Below, one piece after another: positions 1 to 8,093 of a DNA stretch of 64,000 nucleotides. Made by a program: the position numbers and the translations under genes. Below the pieces are notes generated by a model. That model worked only from the letters and a program-made list of their open reading frames with translations, was not told the origin of the DNA and did not search any database. Every line of letters begins with the position of its first letter. Position 1 is the first letter of the stretch. This stretch comes from Roseiarcus sp963805295 (lineage in GTDB: Bacteria; Pseudomonadota; Alphaproteobacteria; Rhizobiales; Beijerinckiaceae): positions 1-64,000 of the forward strand of contig CAWDTW010000069.1 of NCBI GenBank assembly GCA_963805295.1, given 5' to 3'.

Positions 1-1
1 A

Positions 2-262
2 GCGCGCTCGCACACGCACAAGGCGATTGAGATGCTGGCCGAGATCATGACCAACCCGGAAGCCGAGGGTAACTCCGCATGTGCGCAACTCGCCTCTTGC
101 GGACCTCGGCGGCGAACGTTGGGGCCGGTTCCACCAGAACCGAACGGTCTCGTGACGCGCGCCTCTCACTTGGCGACGAAGCAGTTGCCGCCGTCGTTTT
201 TGAGTCTTGCGCAAAGAGCCGAAGCGTCGGCCCTGGACAAGTCGACGACACGCAATCGATAG
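2..262 (+). CDS. partial ORF entering at the window edge, unknown
   Basis: An open frame runs in from outside the window. Its first 20 or so codons read like a natural protein (a helical stretch with IEMLAEIMTNPEAEG, of the kind seen in small phage or plasmid proteins), but after that the composition turns into arginine- and proline-rich sequence that overlaps the 3' end of the SPOR gene on the other strand. The true gene has probably been cut near position 75 and the rest is read-through. No function can be assigned. Confidence 0.25.
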   Translation, partial: ARSHTHKAIEMLAEIMTNPEAEGNSACAQLASCGPRRRTLGPVPPEPNGLVTRASHLATKQLPPSFLSLAQRAEASALDKSTTRNR

Positions 263-1425
263 ACAGTCTCGCCATCGACAATGGCCTTATGTACGCCGAT
301 CTTCGATCCGTGGAGCGCGGACGCATATTTGGCGTTGAGTCGCCTGCGATCGGTCTTGGCGTCGGCTTCAGATTTTGGCGCTGCCATTTGTACGGCCCAG
401 CCAGTCGACGCCGCGGCGGTCTCATCGAGGCGCTGCTGGGTGGGAGGAGCCTGAGGCCCAAGCAGGTCGCCGAGGGTATGCAGCATACGGTCAAAGGACT
501 GCTTCGCGCCCTCGGCGGGCGTCACCGGAGCGACGACAGGCTCAGCGGCAGCTTGCGGGGTATCAGGCCCGCCTGCCGGCTTCTCAGACTTAGCGGGCGT
601 CCCAGGCGGAATCGATTGGCTCCGCGTCTCCGCCTCTGCGCTCGTGATCGCCTCGGATTTGGCGAAGACAACCGGGGCCGGAGATTTGCCAGGACGTTTC
701 GTCAGCAAGACGAGCCTTGGAATCGAAGATTGAGCAGTCCCGACCGCGTCATTCGCAGCCTCTAGCACGGGCCTAGGAGGCGGTATCGGCACGTCGGCCG
801 AAGACCAGGATTCGGTCGACGCCGCAGTGAATGTCGCAATCGGCGTTCCGCCGGGCCGCAACGATATGGTTCGGGCCGGGTTAGGATCGGGAGATTGCAC
901 CGGCGGGGGGGCCTGCTGCGCCGTTACGGGCGAGGCATCGACCTTCGTCGCTCCCGAGTGTCCAGCCGTCGGCGTGATCCCGCCGGCGGCTGCCGATGCT
1001 CCGGCAGGTGGAGGGGCACTACCGAGCGACGCCTGCGTGCTCAGATCGACCGGTTGTTCCTTGACCACCTTGACCTGCGTCGACTCCGCGCTGTCCTTAC
1101 TGAAATGCCTACCGGCGTCGGTAGACGCCGCAACGGTCTCGCCGCCTGGAGGCCGCGCCGTGGCCCGATCCCTGGAGACGGGCACGCCGGGCGACTCCTT
1201 TGGCAAACTCGGCGTGCCCCCATTCAGTATGTATACCGACCCTACTAGAGCGACACCGGCAAACGCGACGGCCGGAGCGATCAGTTTCCAGGCTTGTGAG
1301 CGGGTTCCTGTTGCCTGCCGGGCTAAGCCCTTCTCCCACCACACCCGAAAGTCGTCAACGTCAACAGATGGCAAGGCTTCGTCGTCGACGGACGTGATGT
1401 CGTGCGTCTCGGTTAGGCGCGCCAA
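166..1425 (-). CDS. SPOR-domain, single-pass membrane protein
   Basis: A 419-residue protein with a short cytoplasmic N-terminus, one membrane segment at about residues 47-68 (IAPAVAFAGVALVGSVYIL), a long low-complexity linker rich in Ala, Pro, Ser and Thr, and a C-terminal SPOR domain (about 342-419, starting GWAVQMAAPKSEADAKTD and ending with a Cys pair, ALCARLKNDGGNCFV). SPOR domains bind denuded glycan strands of septal peptidoglycan; proteins of this build are inner-membrane proteins reaching into the periplasm at the division site. The only start in frame is TTG, and upstream lies an IS4 remnant within about 15 bases, so the original promoter and perhaps a few N-terminal codons have been lost; expression is doubtful. 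Confidence 0.75.
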   Translation of the reverse strand: MARLTETHDITSVDDEALPSVDVDDFRVWWEKGLARQATGTRSQAWKLIAPAVAFAGVALVGSVYILNGGTPSLPKESPGVPVSRDRATARPPGGETVAASTDAGRHFSKDSAESTQVKVVKEQPVDLSTQASLGSAPPPAGASAAAGGITPTAGHSGATKVDASPVTAQQAPPPVQSPDPNPARTISLRPGGTPIATFTAASTESWSSADVPIPPPRPVLEAANDAVGTAQSSIPRLVLLTKRPGKSPAPVVFAKSEAITSAEAETRSQSIPPGTPAKSEKPAGGPDTPQAAAEPVVAPVTPAEGAKQSFDRMLHTLGDLLGPQAPPTQQRLDETAAASTGWAVQMAAPKSEADAKTDRRRLNAKYASALHGSKIGVHKAIVDGETVYRLRVVDLSRADASALCARLKNDGGNCFVAK

Positions 1426-1439
1426 TTTGGACAGCCCGT

Positions 1440-1994
1440 TTGTTCCGTGCGCAGGCGGCGCTCAATTTCTTCGACAATGATGTGTGGTGCCGGTCGGAAC
1501 CGGGAAACGCCCATTTGAACCTCGTGGAACGCGGTTTGCGGTCCGGTTTGCTTCATCCCCCAGCCCAAATAACCTTGCGTCAATACTCCCAGATCGTCAA
1601 CCTCTACGCCAAACGATGGACGATCGAGCCGGGGTTCCGCGACGCCAAGGATTTGCGTTTCGGCATGGGCCTGAGCGTCCTGCGCATCGGCGATCCGCAA
1701 CGGCGCGACCGTCTGCTGCTGCTCAACACCCTGGCGATCCTCCTCCTGACGCTGCTCGGCGCGGCCGGCGAAAGCCTCGGCATGGACCGATCGCTCAGAA
1801 CAGGCACGGTCAAACGCCGCGTCCATTCGCTCTTCCGCCAGGGCTGCCTGCTCTATGACCTCATCCCCAACATGCCGGAGCAACGATTACGGCCGCTCCT
1901 CGTCAAATACCAGGAATTCCTAAACAAAGTCTTCACCCAAACCCGACTCAAACACCTACATTTTAAAAAACCTTTGATTTCGCAGGCAATTTAG
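1440..1994 (+). pseudogene. IS4-family transposase, C-terminal remnant
   Basis: The C-terminal part of a DDE transposase of the IS4 family. Clear family sequence begins near 1590 with the YREK signature: Y at 1605, then R, E and K in LYAKRWTIEPGFRDAKDL (Y-x2-R-x3-E-x6-K). The following hydrophobic helix (RLLLLNTLAILLLTLLGAAG) and the VKRRVHSLFRQGC block are typical of the C-terminus. The N-terminal domain and the first two catalytic aspartates are missing and the first 45 or so residues of the open frame do not look like transposase, so this is inactive debris. Confidence 0.85.
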
Positions 1995-2412
1995 CGAAAT
2001 TCGCCGCGACGTGGCACTACGCTTCGGAAAATCGAATATTTGCGCTTTACATTGGCGTTTGCGCCGCTTTTGTCACGCGCTTCGATTGATGAATGCTTAC
2101 AGCGCAGCGCGAATAGGCAGAGAACAAACCGACCCCTGAGCTAACAGCACCACAAAATCATAATTCTTGCGCAATCAAGCCCACAATGGCAAGGAATGTG
2201 GCACTACATTTTGCGCAACCCCTTACTGGCATCAATAATATCAATACGTTACAGGCGCGAGGCCCTGTTTACAGTTCAAGTATGGCCAAACCTTCGGGTT
2301 CGCGGACATGAGGGGAAACGTGAGGTCAACCAGGGACCTTCGGAGCAACCATGCAGACTGCGGAGATGTCCCAGGATGAGTCATTTGCCGAGTAGCGGGC
2401 GAACGATCTTAT
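1995..2412. other. non-coding stretch, nothing convincing
   Basis: The 3' side of the IS4 remnant. AT-richer than the surroundings, with the phrase GTGGCACTAC twice (about 2010 and 2200). Short open frames here have no protein-like composition. No RNA gene or terminator recognised. Confidence 0.4.
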
Positions 2413-2721
2413 TCACTCGAATGGGAAGGCTTTTGTATCGAGCCACTCGGCGAGAGCCTCCTGGACTATGCGCGAAACAGTCACGTAACCTTCGTCCATC
2501 AAGGCCAGCCCCGCATCGGCACATTCAACGACGGCGTCAGGGTCGGCCGTAAGATCGACCCGGACTGTCGAAGTGACGATCGAGCGTTGCCCGTCTTGAC
2601 CAAATTCAGTTCGGCCTTGCAGACCAACCCGACTCGATAAATCGCACAAGGCGACAATGTGGCGATTGGAAAGCCGAAAACTGCCGGATAAGTCCCTTTG
2701 CAAGCGTTCGAGCTTCAACAT
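2413..2721 (-). CDS. small protein of unknown function
   Basis: 102 residues starting at an ATG (MLKLERLQRDLSG) with AAGG seven bases upstream; this is preferred over a TTG ten codons earlier. The protein has a balanced composition with a mixed beta/alpha pattern, including a repeated-strand stretch (RSIVTSTVRVDLTADPD) and an amphipathic C-terminal helix (VSRIVQEALAEWLDTK). I do not recognise a family. It stands alone between an IS remnant and a toxin-antitoxin pair. Confidence 0.45.
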   Translation of the reverse strand: MLKLERLQRDLSGSFRLSNRHIVALCDLSSRVGLQGRTEFGQDGQRSIVTSTVRVDLTADPDAVVECADAGLALMDEGYVTVSRIVQEALAEWLDTKAFPFE

Positions 2722-3074
2722 TCGAATGCCTTTTTGGGTTCGCGCTATCAACGGTTGTTGCGGGGGCGCTTGCGGCGGCCCGAAGCCGCGGAGCCAGCCC
2801 CCGTAATCACTGCGGGCACAGCAAACAGCTCAATCCGATGATCGCTTGGACGATAAGGCGTGTCCAGGGCATCGGTCCGGAATGGCGGCATTGCGTCGAT
2901 TTGACACGTTCGCTGCGCCGTCGGGCTGCGCCGTCTGCGAATGACCGCTCCTTGCGCATTGCGGTCGTCCGCTGCGTCGCCCTTGCACGAGTGAAATCCC
3001 CCTCGCTTGGGACACTACCGCAAGCCTTGACGGCTGGCGGCGGTCCGGCCTACTTCCGCGGAAGCGATCATGGC
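2722..3074. other. gap with no supportable gene
   Basis: Downstream of the antitoxin gene (minus strand) and upstream of the small ORF. Open frames on either strand are arginine-rich and lack a ribosome-binding site. Nothing else seen. Confidence 0.4.
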
Positions 3075-3452
3075 TCAGCTTGCCTTCCGCGCCAGCGTGA
3101 TCGGCAGGTCGAGTTCTACGCGGTCGTGCATTACCTTGGGCGTGATGCGGCCCCGCTCGCCGCGTTCGAGGCGGACCAGGCCATAGCCCTCCATCGTCCT
3201 CAGCGTACGCGAGAGGTTTGATTTGGCCTTGCCGGTGATCTGGGCCAGCTCGTCCAGCGACCCCGGCGCCTTCTCGGCAATAACGCGCAACAGCTCGCGA
3301 TTACCGGCCGACAGCACCTTGGCGAAGAACTCCGTCGAGGTGAACCAGACCTTCGGCTCGTCGGGCGAGACGCGACGCTCGCCGCGCGCCACAGCCATGG
3401 TGCGGGCCTTCATCTCCTCGTAGCTGGCGATGCCGACCTTCAGCGTCGTCAT
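3075..3452 (-). CDS. tumA: TumA-like HTH antitoxin / transcriptional regulator
   Basis: 125 residues. A winged helix-turn-helix occupies roughly residues 50-110: LLRVIAEKAPGSLDELAQIT, then a recognition helix (KAKSNLSRTLRTMEGYGLV) and a wing (RLERGERGRITPKV). This architecture matches the DNA-binding antitoxin family found beside DUF6516/TumE toxins. Its ATG overlaps the stop codon of the upstream toxin gene by four bases (ATGA), so the two are translationally coupled with the toxin first. Expected role: neutralise the toxin and repress the pair. The family assignment is from memory of the motifs, not a search. Confidence 0.75.
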   Translation of the reverse strand: MTTLKVGIASYEEMKARTMAVARGERRVSPDEPKVWFTSTEFFAKVLSAGNRELLRVIAEKAPGSLDELAQITGKAKSNLSRTLRTMEGYGLVRLERGERGRITPKVMHDRVELDLPITLARKAS

Positions 3453-3805
3453 GGGATCACTCCTTTCTCGCGCAACACCGCGTCCGCGGCTTCCCAGAAG
3501 TCGGCAAGCAGAGTCGCCGCGTCCCGGTACTCGTACGGCCGGATGCTCCGCAGCCGGTGGCGATGGTCGTGCGGCTCGTCACGCTTCTGCCGCGCGACAG
3601 GGTGGGCATTGTCGAACCCAACCAGCCGCTCGCCCTCCGGGCCGTGCAGCGTAAGCGAGTAGTCGATGCCGTGCGGCTTCTCCGGCGACACCGGCACCCG
3701 CGTCACCACGAACCGGACCCAGTGGCCGCCCTCCGGGTCCACCACGAGAACCTGCCCGTCGAGGTCGAGAAGCACATCGAGGGTCGGGTCGCGCGGCTCC
3801 GACAC
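3449..3805 (-). CDS. tumE: TumE-family (DUF6516) toxin
   Basis: 118 residues with a GTG start. Features of the DUF6516/TumE family: an N-terminal strand-rich section (LDLDGQVLVVDPEGGHWVRF), a middle beta hairpin ending IDYSLTLHGPEGERLVGFDN, then the conserved basic/acidic H-x3-D-x2-H stretch (HPVARQKRDEPHDHRHR) and a C-terminal helix rich in D and E (LLADFWEAADAVL). First gene of a two-gene toxin-antitoxin operon. TumE proteins are reported as growth-inhibiting toxins of type II systems; the biochemical target is not something I can read from the sequence. Confidence 0.75.
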   Translation of the reverse strand: MSEPRDPTLDVLLDLDGQVLVVDPEGGHWVRFVVTRVPVSPEKPHGIDYSLTLHGPEGERLVGFDNAHPVARQKRDEPHDHRHRLRSIRPYEYRDAATLLADFWEAADAVLREKGVIP

Positions 3806-3936
3806 AGCACACTCTTATCACACTGAAGCAACCTAAGCAAGGGAGGGCTTTCGGCGGCCGTAGGCACGACTGCCGTCGCTCGAACTGTTGATATCGTTGA
3901 GCTTTCGGCCGGAAGCGACAGCACGGGGAATTCTGC

Positions 3937-3953
3937 GGGAGTTTAAAACTCCC
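3937..3953. repeat. 17-base perfect palindrome
   Basis: GGGAGTTT-A-AAACTCCC, eight-base arms round a single base. It lies about 130 bases upstream of the TumE start in otherwise gene-free DNA (3806-4116). It could be an operator or a remnant of an attachment site; no gene starts close enough to decide. Confidence 0.5.
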
Positions 3954-4116
3954 AGTCCATTCAAGAGGATGCGCCAGATAGACGGCCGGCCTTTTATCTT
4001 GCCGTCCATGGGTCGGGTCCATGTGCCGCACCTCCGACACACGCAATTCTCGCCCAAAGCTCTCCTGAGCATGATCGGCTTCGAGCCCGCTCATTGCAGC
4101 CGCGCCTTAAGCGACA

Positions 4117-4470
4117 GTGCCACGTATAGCCCGGCGGACTGTGGAACGAGGCCCGTCCAATCCTCAAGCCGACGGTCGTTCGTCGGACGCGGCGACTGCT
4201 GCTTCAGCGCAAGTTGGCGTCGCTTCGGTGACGCCGCACGCCTTGCGGCGCACGACCACGACTTTGGCGGGCGATCTCGGCTGCGCGCCGCATCTCATAT
4301 CGGCGATGCTGGGCCATCGCGTGATCGGTGGCACGCTGATCGCCGGCCCTAACAAGAGTCGCTTCACTCCCGAAGTTGCCGATGCGTTGCAGCGGATCGG
4401 GGACTTTCTGGATTTGCTGGAGTCCGGGCAAAACAAAGTCGTCGCCTTCAACGCCGCGATGCGCGCATGA
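4117..4470 (+). pseudogene. tyrosine recombinase/integrase, C-terminal stump
   Basis: Only the last third of a phage-type integrase remains. From about 4228 the frame reads TPHALRRTTTTLAGDLGCAP followed by HLISAMLGHRVIGG: the box II motif (H-x-L-R-R-T) and the LGH motif of the catalytic domain. The sequence before this (residues 1-35) is not integrase-like, and the nucleophile region is degenerate: no clear Y follows the LGH at the usual spacing. The N-terminal DNA-binding domain is missing, so it cannot be active. Confidence 0.75.
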
Positions 4471-4550
4471 GGCATCGCTCAGACCGGATGATTTTTCGGC
4501 AGCCCCCCGAAGGCCTCGCCGGGCAGAGGCTTGAAAGTTTCGATCAGCCC

Positions 4551-4964
4551 TTACCTCCGCGAAAGAATGCGCTTCAATTCGTCCAATGGGTCAACCGGCG
4601 AGGAAGGAGCGGGCGCCCGCGGAGCGCCGGGTCTTTGATCCCGGAGAAAGTCGGCGTCCGCCGCCATCCGCGTCGCGGTATCGAGCCCGACCCTCTTCCC
4701 GGCCCGCTTCGCCACGATGAGCGCGACACGCCGCCAGTGCGCAGGCGTCCGGCCGGCATGTGTTGTCCCGTCCGGCAGGACCACGTCACGCTCGCGCCGG
4801 CGAGCCTCCCCATAGGCCTCTCCGCCGTGGTCGCGGATCAGGGCCTCGGCGTCGGTTTGCGCCAGCCGTTCGGCCTCGCGACGTTTACGAAACCAGGCGA
4901 GCACGGCGGCTTCCTCCGAAATCGCGGGACCTAAGGCCCCTAATCCATCGCATTCCTGTCGCAC
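4551..4964 (-). CDS. small cytoplasmic protein linked to mobile elements, unknown function
   Basis: Up to 137 residues. The core is helical and highly charged (WFRKRREAERLAQTDAEALI), followed by a compact block (RRERDVVLPDGTTHAGRTP and HWRRVALIVAKRAGKRVGLD). I remember near-identical small proteins beside integrases in other Hyphomicrobiales but know no function. The natural start may be GTG at 4904 (VLAWFRKRREA), since the first 20 residues look foreign and a junction with resolvase/IS21 debris lies just upstream. Confidence 0.6.
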   Translation of the reverse strand: MRQECDGLGALGPAISEEAAVLAWFRKRREAERLAQTDAEALIRDHGGEAYGEARRRERDVVLPDGTTHAGRTPAHWRRVALIVAKRAGKRVGLDTATRMAADADFLRDQRPGAPRAPAPSSPVDPLDELKRILSRR

Positions 4965-4992
4965 AGTCTAGGGCGCTTGGACGGGCGGTCGC

Positions 4993-5085
4993 ATGGAGCG
5001 TCTCGGCAACGATCCGTGGGTTAAGGACAGCGGCCCTCGTCGCCGGTTCGTCGCCTACTACCGCGTTTCGACTCGTGCGCAACAA
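4993..5085 (+). pseudogene. serine recombinase (resolvase), N-terminal stump
   Basis: An ATG-initiated frame reads RRRFVAYYRVSTRAQ after about 16 residues. FVAYYRVSTRAQ is the hallmark N-terminus of large serine recombinases, including the catalytic serine in YRVS. The frame is lost at about 5083 where IS21 sequence (NNLKSAVLERHGAA in another frame) takes over. The rest of the recombinase is not found on the far side of the IS21, so both the recombinase and the IS were trimmed at or after insertion. Confidence 0.65.
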
Positions 5086-6013
5086 TCTCAAGAGCGCCGT
5101 GCTTGAGCGGCACGGCGCGGCGATCCGCTTCCATCCCACCCTGCTGGGCTTCGCCGGACACTATCGCTACGAGCCGCGCCCCGTCGCGGTCGCCCGCGGC
5201 AACGAGAAGGGCCGCGTCGAGCGCGCCATCCGCTACGTCCGGGATTCCTTCTTCGCGGCCCGCAGCTTCGTTGATCTGGATGACCTCAATGCCCAGGCCG
5301 AGACCTGGTGCATTGGCCCCGCCGCCGACCGGCGCTGCCCCGACGAGCCGCAGCGCACCGTCCGCGCGGTGTTCGCGGAGGAAGCGGGCCGCCTGCTGGC
5401 GCTGCCCGACAATCCCGCGCCGCTGCTCGAGCGGGTGACGGTCTCGGTCGGCAAGACCCCCTATGTCCGCTTCGACCTGAACGATTACTCGATCCCGCAC
5501 ACCCACGTCAGGCGCGTGCTGTCGGTGCTTGCCGATCCGCACGAGGTTCGCATTGTCGATGGCGCCGAAGTGCTCGCCGTTCACCGGCGCAGCTACGACA
5601 AAGGCGCGCAGATCGAGGCCGCCGACCATGTCCAAGCCCTGGTCGAGCAGAAGCGCGCCGCTCGCGAGCACCGCGCAACTGACCGCCTCGCGCACGCCGT
5701 CCCCGCCAGCCAGACTTTGCTCGTGCGCGCCGCGGAACGGGGCGCCAATCTGGGCGCCATCACCGCCGCCCTGATACGGCTACTGGATCGCACCAACGCC
5801 GCCGATTTGCAGGCCGCCATCCTCGAGGCGCTGGAGCGCGATGTGCCGCATCCCAACGCCGTGCGTCTGGCCCTCGAGCATCGCCGCGAACAGCGTGGCC
5901 AGGCGCCACAGGTCGATCTCGCGTTGCCCGAGCATGTGCAACGGCGCGACGCCCCGGTGCGGCCGCATGCGCTGGAAACCTACGACCAGCTCAAGGAGCG
6001 TTCCGATGACTGA
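5083..6013 (+). pseudogene. istA: IS21 transposase IstA, N-terminally truncated
   Basis: In-frame IstA sequence begins at NNLKSAVLERHGAA and continues through the end of the DDE core (HYRYEPRPVAVARGNEKGRV with the catalytic E in NEKGRVER) to the C-terminal Mu-transposase-like domain (SVGKTPYVRFDLNDYSIPH). About the first 180 residues of a normal 500-residue IstA are missing: the HTH domain and the first aspartate. The frame stays open to its own stop, which overlaps the istB start. Confidence 0.85.
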
Positions 6014-6758
6014 CCTCGACGCTCTGCGCGCCCGCGCCGAGGCGCTGCATCTGCACGGCCTGGTGGCGCACTGGCCTGAGGTCGCGACCCAAACCTGGGT
6101 CGCGCCGTTGCTCGATTGGGAAGAGCAGCAGCGCGCCTGCCGCAGCCTGGAACGGCGGCTGCAGACCGCTCATATCGGCCGCTTCAAGCCGTTGTGCGAC
6201 TTCGACTGGAACTGGCCCAAGCGCTGCGACCGAGCCGCCATCGAGGCGCTGATGGCGCTCGACTTCCTCAAGGAGGCCGCCAATATCGTCGTCGTCGGTC
6301 CCAACGGCGTCGGCAAGTCGACCCTGGCGCAGAACATCGCTCACCAGGCGCTGATCCAAGGGCACACGGTCCTGTTCACCAGCGCGGGCCAGTTGCTCGG
6401 CGACCTTTGCGCGCTCGATAGCGATTCCGCACTGCGACGCCGCCTGCGCCACTATGCGCGCCCGCAATTGCTGGTGATCGACGAAGTCGGGTATCTCTCC
6501 TATTCCAACCGCCATGCCGACCTCATGTTCGAACTGGTCTCGCGGCGTTATCAGAGCAAGAGCACGCTGGTCACCACCAATCGGCCGTTCGCCGAATGGC
6601 GCGAGGTGTTCCCCAACGCCGCCTGCGTCGTCTCGCTGGTTGACCGCCTCGTTCACAACGCCGAAATCATCGCCATCGAAGGCGACTCCTATCGCCTCAA
6701 GGAAGCTCATGACCGCGCCGAGCAGCGTGCGCGGCAGCGGCGCGGAGCCAAGCCATGA
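6006..6758 (+). CDS. istB: IS21 helper ATPase IstB
   Basis: 250 residues, the full family length. AAA+ (DnaC-like) ATPase that assembles on target DNA and stimulates IstA. Walker A is VVVGPNGVGKSTLAQ (about residues 97-111); Walker B is LLVIDEVGYLSY (about 156-167); sensor/arginine motifs follow in LVTTNRPFAEWREVF. The ATG lies inside the end of istA (overlap of eight bases), the usual translational coupling. It looks intact, but its partner is truncated. Confidence 0.92.
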   Translation: MTDLDALRARAEALHLHGLVAHWPEVATQTWVAPLLDWEEQQRACRSLERRLQTAHIGRFKPLCDFDWNWPKRCDRAAIEALMALDFLKEAANIVVVGPNGVGKSTLAQNIAHQALIQGHTVLFTSAGQLLGDLCALDSDSALRRRLRHYARPQLLVIDEVGYLSYSNRHADLMFELVSRRYQSKSTLVTTNRPFAEWREVFPNAACVVSLVDRLVHNAEIIAIEGDSYRLKEAHDRAEQRARQRRGAKP

Positions 6759-6994
6759 GCGCGTCGCCGCCGTCGCCTTTGCCCGCGCATCTGCGTCCGA
6801 TCCCCGTCGAAATCCCCGCCACCTGGACGCCCGAGCAGGCGCTTGCCGTGTTCGAACTGCTCGACGAAATCAGAGACAAAATCTGGTCTCGCTACGGGAG
6901 TCGATTGCAAGGTCTAATCCAGGAGCAACAGACATCCTCCGAGGCCGACCACAGAAACGACATTACGACTTCCCCTGATCGGCCCAACTTCTGA
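6755..6994 (+). CDS. small accessory ORF of the IS21 element
   Basis: 79 residues, ATG overlapping the istB stop by four bases. The N-terminal 50 residues (PIPVEIPATWTPEQALAVFE and LLDEIRDKIWSRYGSRLQGL) match a short protein I recall as a third ORF of this IS21 subgroup. It is acidic-helical with no known role. The last 20 residues may be altered by the right junction. Confidence 0.6.
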   Translation: MSASPPSPLPAHLRPIPVEIPATWTPEQALAVFELLDEIRDKIWSRYGSRLQGLIQEQQTSSEADHRNDITTSPDRPNF

Positions 6995-7229
6995 CCACGA
7001 GTTGAAAACCAGGCCCTGCAGCCGGCGCCGCGCTATTCCCGACGGTCAATCGGCGCGCAAATCGACTCCTTCAATATCGTGCGCTGCGGGTAGCGCTCGC
7101 CCCGGCGGAGCTGGTCGGGGTTGCGCAGCCGGGGCGAGCGCGGCGGCGTGAGGAACCGTCTCTTGAGGCTCAGGCCCAGTTCTTGAAGCGCCAGCTCTCG
7201 TTGCCGGTCTCACCAACGCAGATAAGCCA
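6995..7229. other. intergenic, inverted-repeat rich
   Basis: Contains GCTCGCCCCGGC and GCCGGGGCGAGC (about 7095-7140), a 12-base inverted repeat with a short loop that could form a strong hairpin. No gene seen. It may include the right end of the IS21. Confidence 0.45.
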
Positions 7230-7790
7230 TCAAACCGAACACGCGCCGTCTATGCGCGCTTTCTCTCCGCCGCTAACACCACGGGTATTATGAGCGGTGA
7301 CAAGCGCGGAGACGTTGCTTGATTGCGCGATGACGGTCGAGCAATGTGCGATCTTATCGGCTGCGGCACTCGAATTTCGACATAAATGCAACTCGACTGA
7401 CAGATCGCTCTGAGGGTTCGCGGCTTCGCCCACCCCCGCCAGCGTGGGCTGCGGCACCACGATGGGCGCTCCGGCCGCCTGATAAGCGTTTATCGCCTGG
7501 ACTTGGACTTGCCGTATGCAACCCGTGTCGTACTGGCACGCCTGTCTTAGTCGCCAGAACGGAATTCCAATCTGATCCGCGTAGCCCCTTCCTCGGGTAG
7601 ACTTGAGATAGGCGTAAGCTGCAGCAATGACGTTATCCAACTCCGCCAATTCGGGGGTTCGGCAGATGACTATTTCGTCGGGAAGGTGAGCCCTAATGCA
7701 ATCGAAGCTCGGACTTTCCGCGGCGGCCGGGCGCCAGCTGACGAAACTGAACCCGCACGCCGAAACGGCGCATAGTAAGAGAGTACGCAT
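7230..7790 (-). pseudogene. secreted LprI-like/TPR protein, 3'-truncated
   Basis: Start chosen at the ATG giving a clean signal peptide (MRTLLLCAVSACGFSF then AAAES). The mature N-terminal domain has four spaced cysteines (FDCIRAHLPDEIVIC and RQACQYDTGCIRQVQ), the pattern of LprI-type lysozyme-inhibitor-like domains. After a linker, a second domain begins (KIAHCSTVIAQSSNV, VTAHNTRG), which is how the first TPR of many rhizobial secreted TPR proteins reads. The frame leaves that pattern near 7275 and stops, so the TPR array has been lost. Extracytoplasmic; precise function unknown. Confidence 0.65.
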
Positions 7791-7920
7791 TCCGCAACGC
7801 CCCTCAAGCCACTTCAGACGTATGCGCTGGAATTTCAACCTTTCCGCTGCGAGTTGCAATCGCATTCGCACCCGCCAATTTCAGCAGACGGAATGCGATG
7901 TGGGAGGCGTAGGTCGTTCG

Positions 7921-8091
7921 CTACTGCGGCTCCAAAGCCCTAATTGCCGGCTCAAACTCTATCATCGGCTGCGCCGCGCCCCACATGCGCTCGAAATGCG
8001 CGTCGAACTTTGCAGCGGCACAAGAATCAACGCGGGCATCGCCCCACGTAAACGCGAATCCTGAACTGATTTGCCTGATTCGTGAAGAGTC
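7921..8091 (-). pseudogene. C-terminal fragment of a gene split by IS630
   Basis: Reads as a plausible protein tail (SSGFAFTWGDARVD, then FDAHFERMWGAAQPMIEFEP) ending at a normal stop. If the IS630 and one TA copy are removed, the frame continues without a stop for about 30 more codons on the far side (to about 9233). I do not recognise the family. Confidence 0.35.
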
Positions 8092-8093
8092 TA

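Larger units (their letters stand above)
5083..6994 (+). mobile_element. IS21-family element, 5'-truncated
   Basis: Carries the 3' two-thirds of istA, an intact istB and a small third ORF, each overlapping the next by a few bases. The left end, with the istA HTH and the first catalytic residue, is missing, so no left terminal repeat exists and autonomous transposition is not possible. The right end lies somewhere between 6994 and about 7230; I could not place a terminal repeat. Confidence 0.75.

Noticed and set aside
3888..4352. 154-residue plus-strand frame before the integrase stump
   Set aside because: No protein-like pattern, and it overlaps the integrase stump in another frame.
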